Assembly (NCBI RefSeq): GCF_030272895.1
Contig: NZ_JALRNF010000006.1
Coordinates: forward strand, 1-64,000
DNA: 64,000 nucleotides
Direction of reading: 5' to 3'
Source of the DNA: Pseudomonas sp. BGr12
GTDB taxonomy: Bacteria; Pseudomonadota; Gammaproteobacteria; Pseudomonadales; Pseudomonadaceae
The position numbers and the translations under genes were made by a program. The notes beneath the pieces are model-generated. The model saw only the letters and a list, made by a program, of their open reading frames with translations. It searched no databases and had not been told where the DNA came from. This document shows positions 63,317 through 64,000 of the stretch, one piece after another (within the stretch, counting starts at the first letter, position 1; each line of letters begins with the position of its first letter).

Positions 63317-63502
63317 ATGGACACCAAACTGCTCGATATCCTGGCTTGCCCGATCACCAAGGGCCCGCTCAAGCTCAGCGCCGACAAGACCGAGCTGATC
63401 AGCAAGGGCGCAGGCCTGGCTTACCCGATCCGCGACGGCATCCCGGTGATGCTGGAAAGCGAGGCCCGTACCCTGAGCGATGACGAGCGCCTGGATAAAT
63501 GA
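63317..63502 (+). CDS. Trm112-family small protein (YcaR-like)
   Basis: The 61-residue protein begins [18 protein letters not shown] with one Cys of the zinc-ribbon-like region, then [20 protein letters not shown]. This is the Trm112/YcaR family. It sits between lpxK and kdsB in most gammaproteobacteria. CAAGGAA lies before the ATG. Its role in this place is unknown; the start of kdsB overlaps its stop. Confidence 0.92.
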   Translation: MDTKLLDILACPITKGPLKLSADKTELISKGAGLAYPIRDGIPVMLESEARTLSDDERLDK

Positions 63503-64000
63503 GCCTGAATTACACAGTGGTCATTCCCGCACGGCTGCGATCCACTCGCCTGCCGGGCAAACCGTTGCTGCCGATTGCCGGCAAGCCGATGATCCAGCAT
63601 GTCTGGGAACAGGCACGCAAGAGCGGCGCGAGCCGTGTGGTGATCGCCACCGACGACGCCGGTATCTACCAGGTGTGCGAGGCCTTTGGTGCCGAAGTGC
63701 TGATGACCCGTGAAGACCACGAGTCGGGCACCGATCGCCTGGCAGAAGTAGCCACCAAGCTGGGCCTGGCCGCCGACGCCATCGTGGTCAACGTGCAAGG
63801 CGACGAGCCGTTGATCCCGCCGGTGATCATCGATCAGGTGGCGGCTAACCTCGCGGCACACCCTGAAGCCGGTATCGCCACCCTGGCCGAACCGATCAGC
63901 GATGTCGGCGCCGTGTTCAATCCCAATGCGGTCAAGGTGGTCAGCGACTGCAATGGCCTGGCGCTGACCTTCAGCCGCGCGCCGTTGCCCTACGCGCGTG
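63499..64000 (+). CDS. kdsB: 3-deoxy-manno-octulosonate cytidylyltransferase (partial, cut by window end)
   Basis: The enzyme activates KDO as CMP-KDO for LPS core synthesis. The N-terminal motif [17 protein letters not shown] and the later [12 protein letters not shown] are typical. About 167 of some 250 residues are visible, and the frame is open to the window edge, so the truncation is due to the window. The ATG overlaps the trm112 stop (ATGA). Confidence 0.96.
   Translation, partial: MSLNYTVVIPARLRSTRLPGKPLLPIAGKPMIQHVWEQARKSGASRVVIATDDAGIYQVCEAFGAEVLMTREDHESGTDRLAEVATKLGLAADAIVVNVQGDEPLIPPVIIDQVAANLAAHPEAGIATLAEPISDVGAVFNPNAVKVVSDCNGLALTFSRAPLPYAR

Noticed and set aside
63499..64000. 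Truncated kdsB as a pseudogene
   Set aside because: The frame is open to the window edge; truncation is only due to the window limit.

Overview
The window is high-GC, densely packed chromosomal DNA of a fluorescent Pseudomonas, most likely of the P. putida group. The evidence is the gene set (earP-efp, ohr/ohrR, a class II DAHP synthase, PA2817-type and DUF3509 proteins), the many copies of a REP element with core GCGGGCTTGCCCCGCGA at gene 3' ends, and a gene order that, from memory, follows P. putida KT2440 around PP_1820-PP_1902. No insertion sequence, prophage, integrase, plasmid or CRISPR array was seen.

Left part (1-22 kb). A BenE benzoate transporter and a GST face each other divergently. 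Then come a glutaredoxin-like protein, folE, an Smr nuclease and an isochorismatase-fold protein, all on the minus strand. prmB follows, then an aroC - MFS - acireductone-dioxygenase-like unit. After that lie a ZIP metal transporter, ogt, an LTA-synthase-like membrane sulfatase, an RraB-like protein, a cytochrome c fusion protein, a CorA transporter, a PlsC-type acyltransferase, a crotonase and tRNA-Ser(GGA).

Middle part (22.5-38 kb). A segment bounded by tRNA-Ser plus a REP pair on the left and another REP pair on the right holds a TonB-dependent receptor, an MFS/LysR divergent pair and an SDR/LysR divergent pair; it looks the most strain-variable. It is followed by a Gre-like factor, earP-efp (rhamnosylation of EF-P Arg32), ohr/ohrR with candidate operators, a LysR/TauE divergent pair, another LysR gene with a DUF1127 gene, an AlkX/YcaQ-type DNA glycosylase and the class II DAHP synthase.

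Right part (38-64 kb). A SpeE-like protein and a DEAD-box helicase with a long structured leader come first, then a DODA-type dioxygenase, tpm, htpX and alaA. msrB-gpx, a hybrid histidine kinase, a DUF815 ATPase and a free-methionine-sulfoxide reductase form an oxidative-repair neighbourhood. A tRNA cluster (Glu-Gly-Glu-Gly-Gly) follows. Next are a PA2817-type gene, fadE, a GST, an ABC-2 exporter pair, a DUF2062 gene and comEC. The window ends in the exbB-exbD-lpxK-trm112-kdsB run of envelope/LPS genes, with kdsB cut by the window edge.

The most notable points are two enzyme-fold proteins that lack the catalytic residues of their families: the isochorismatase-fold protein, with Ser in place of the nucleophilic Cys, and the acireductone-dioxygenase-like cupin, lacking three of four metal ligands. 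Others are a Cys-rich reading frame overlapping the start of the TonB receptor gene, several unannotated palindromes in divergent promoters, the structured helicase leader, and a 31-residue single-span membrane protein gene.
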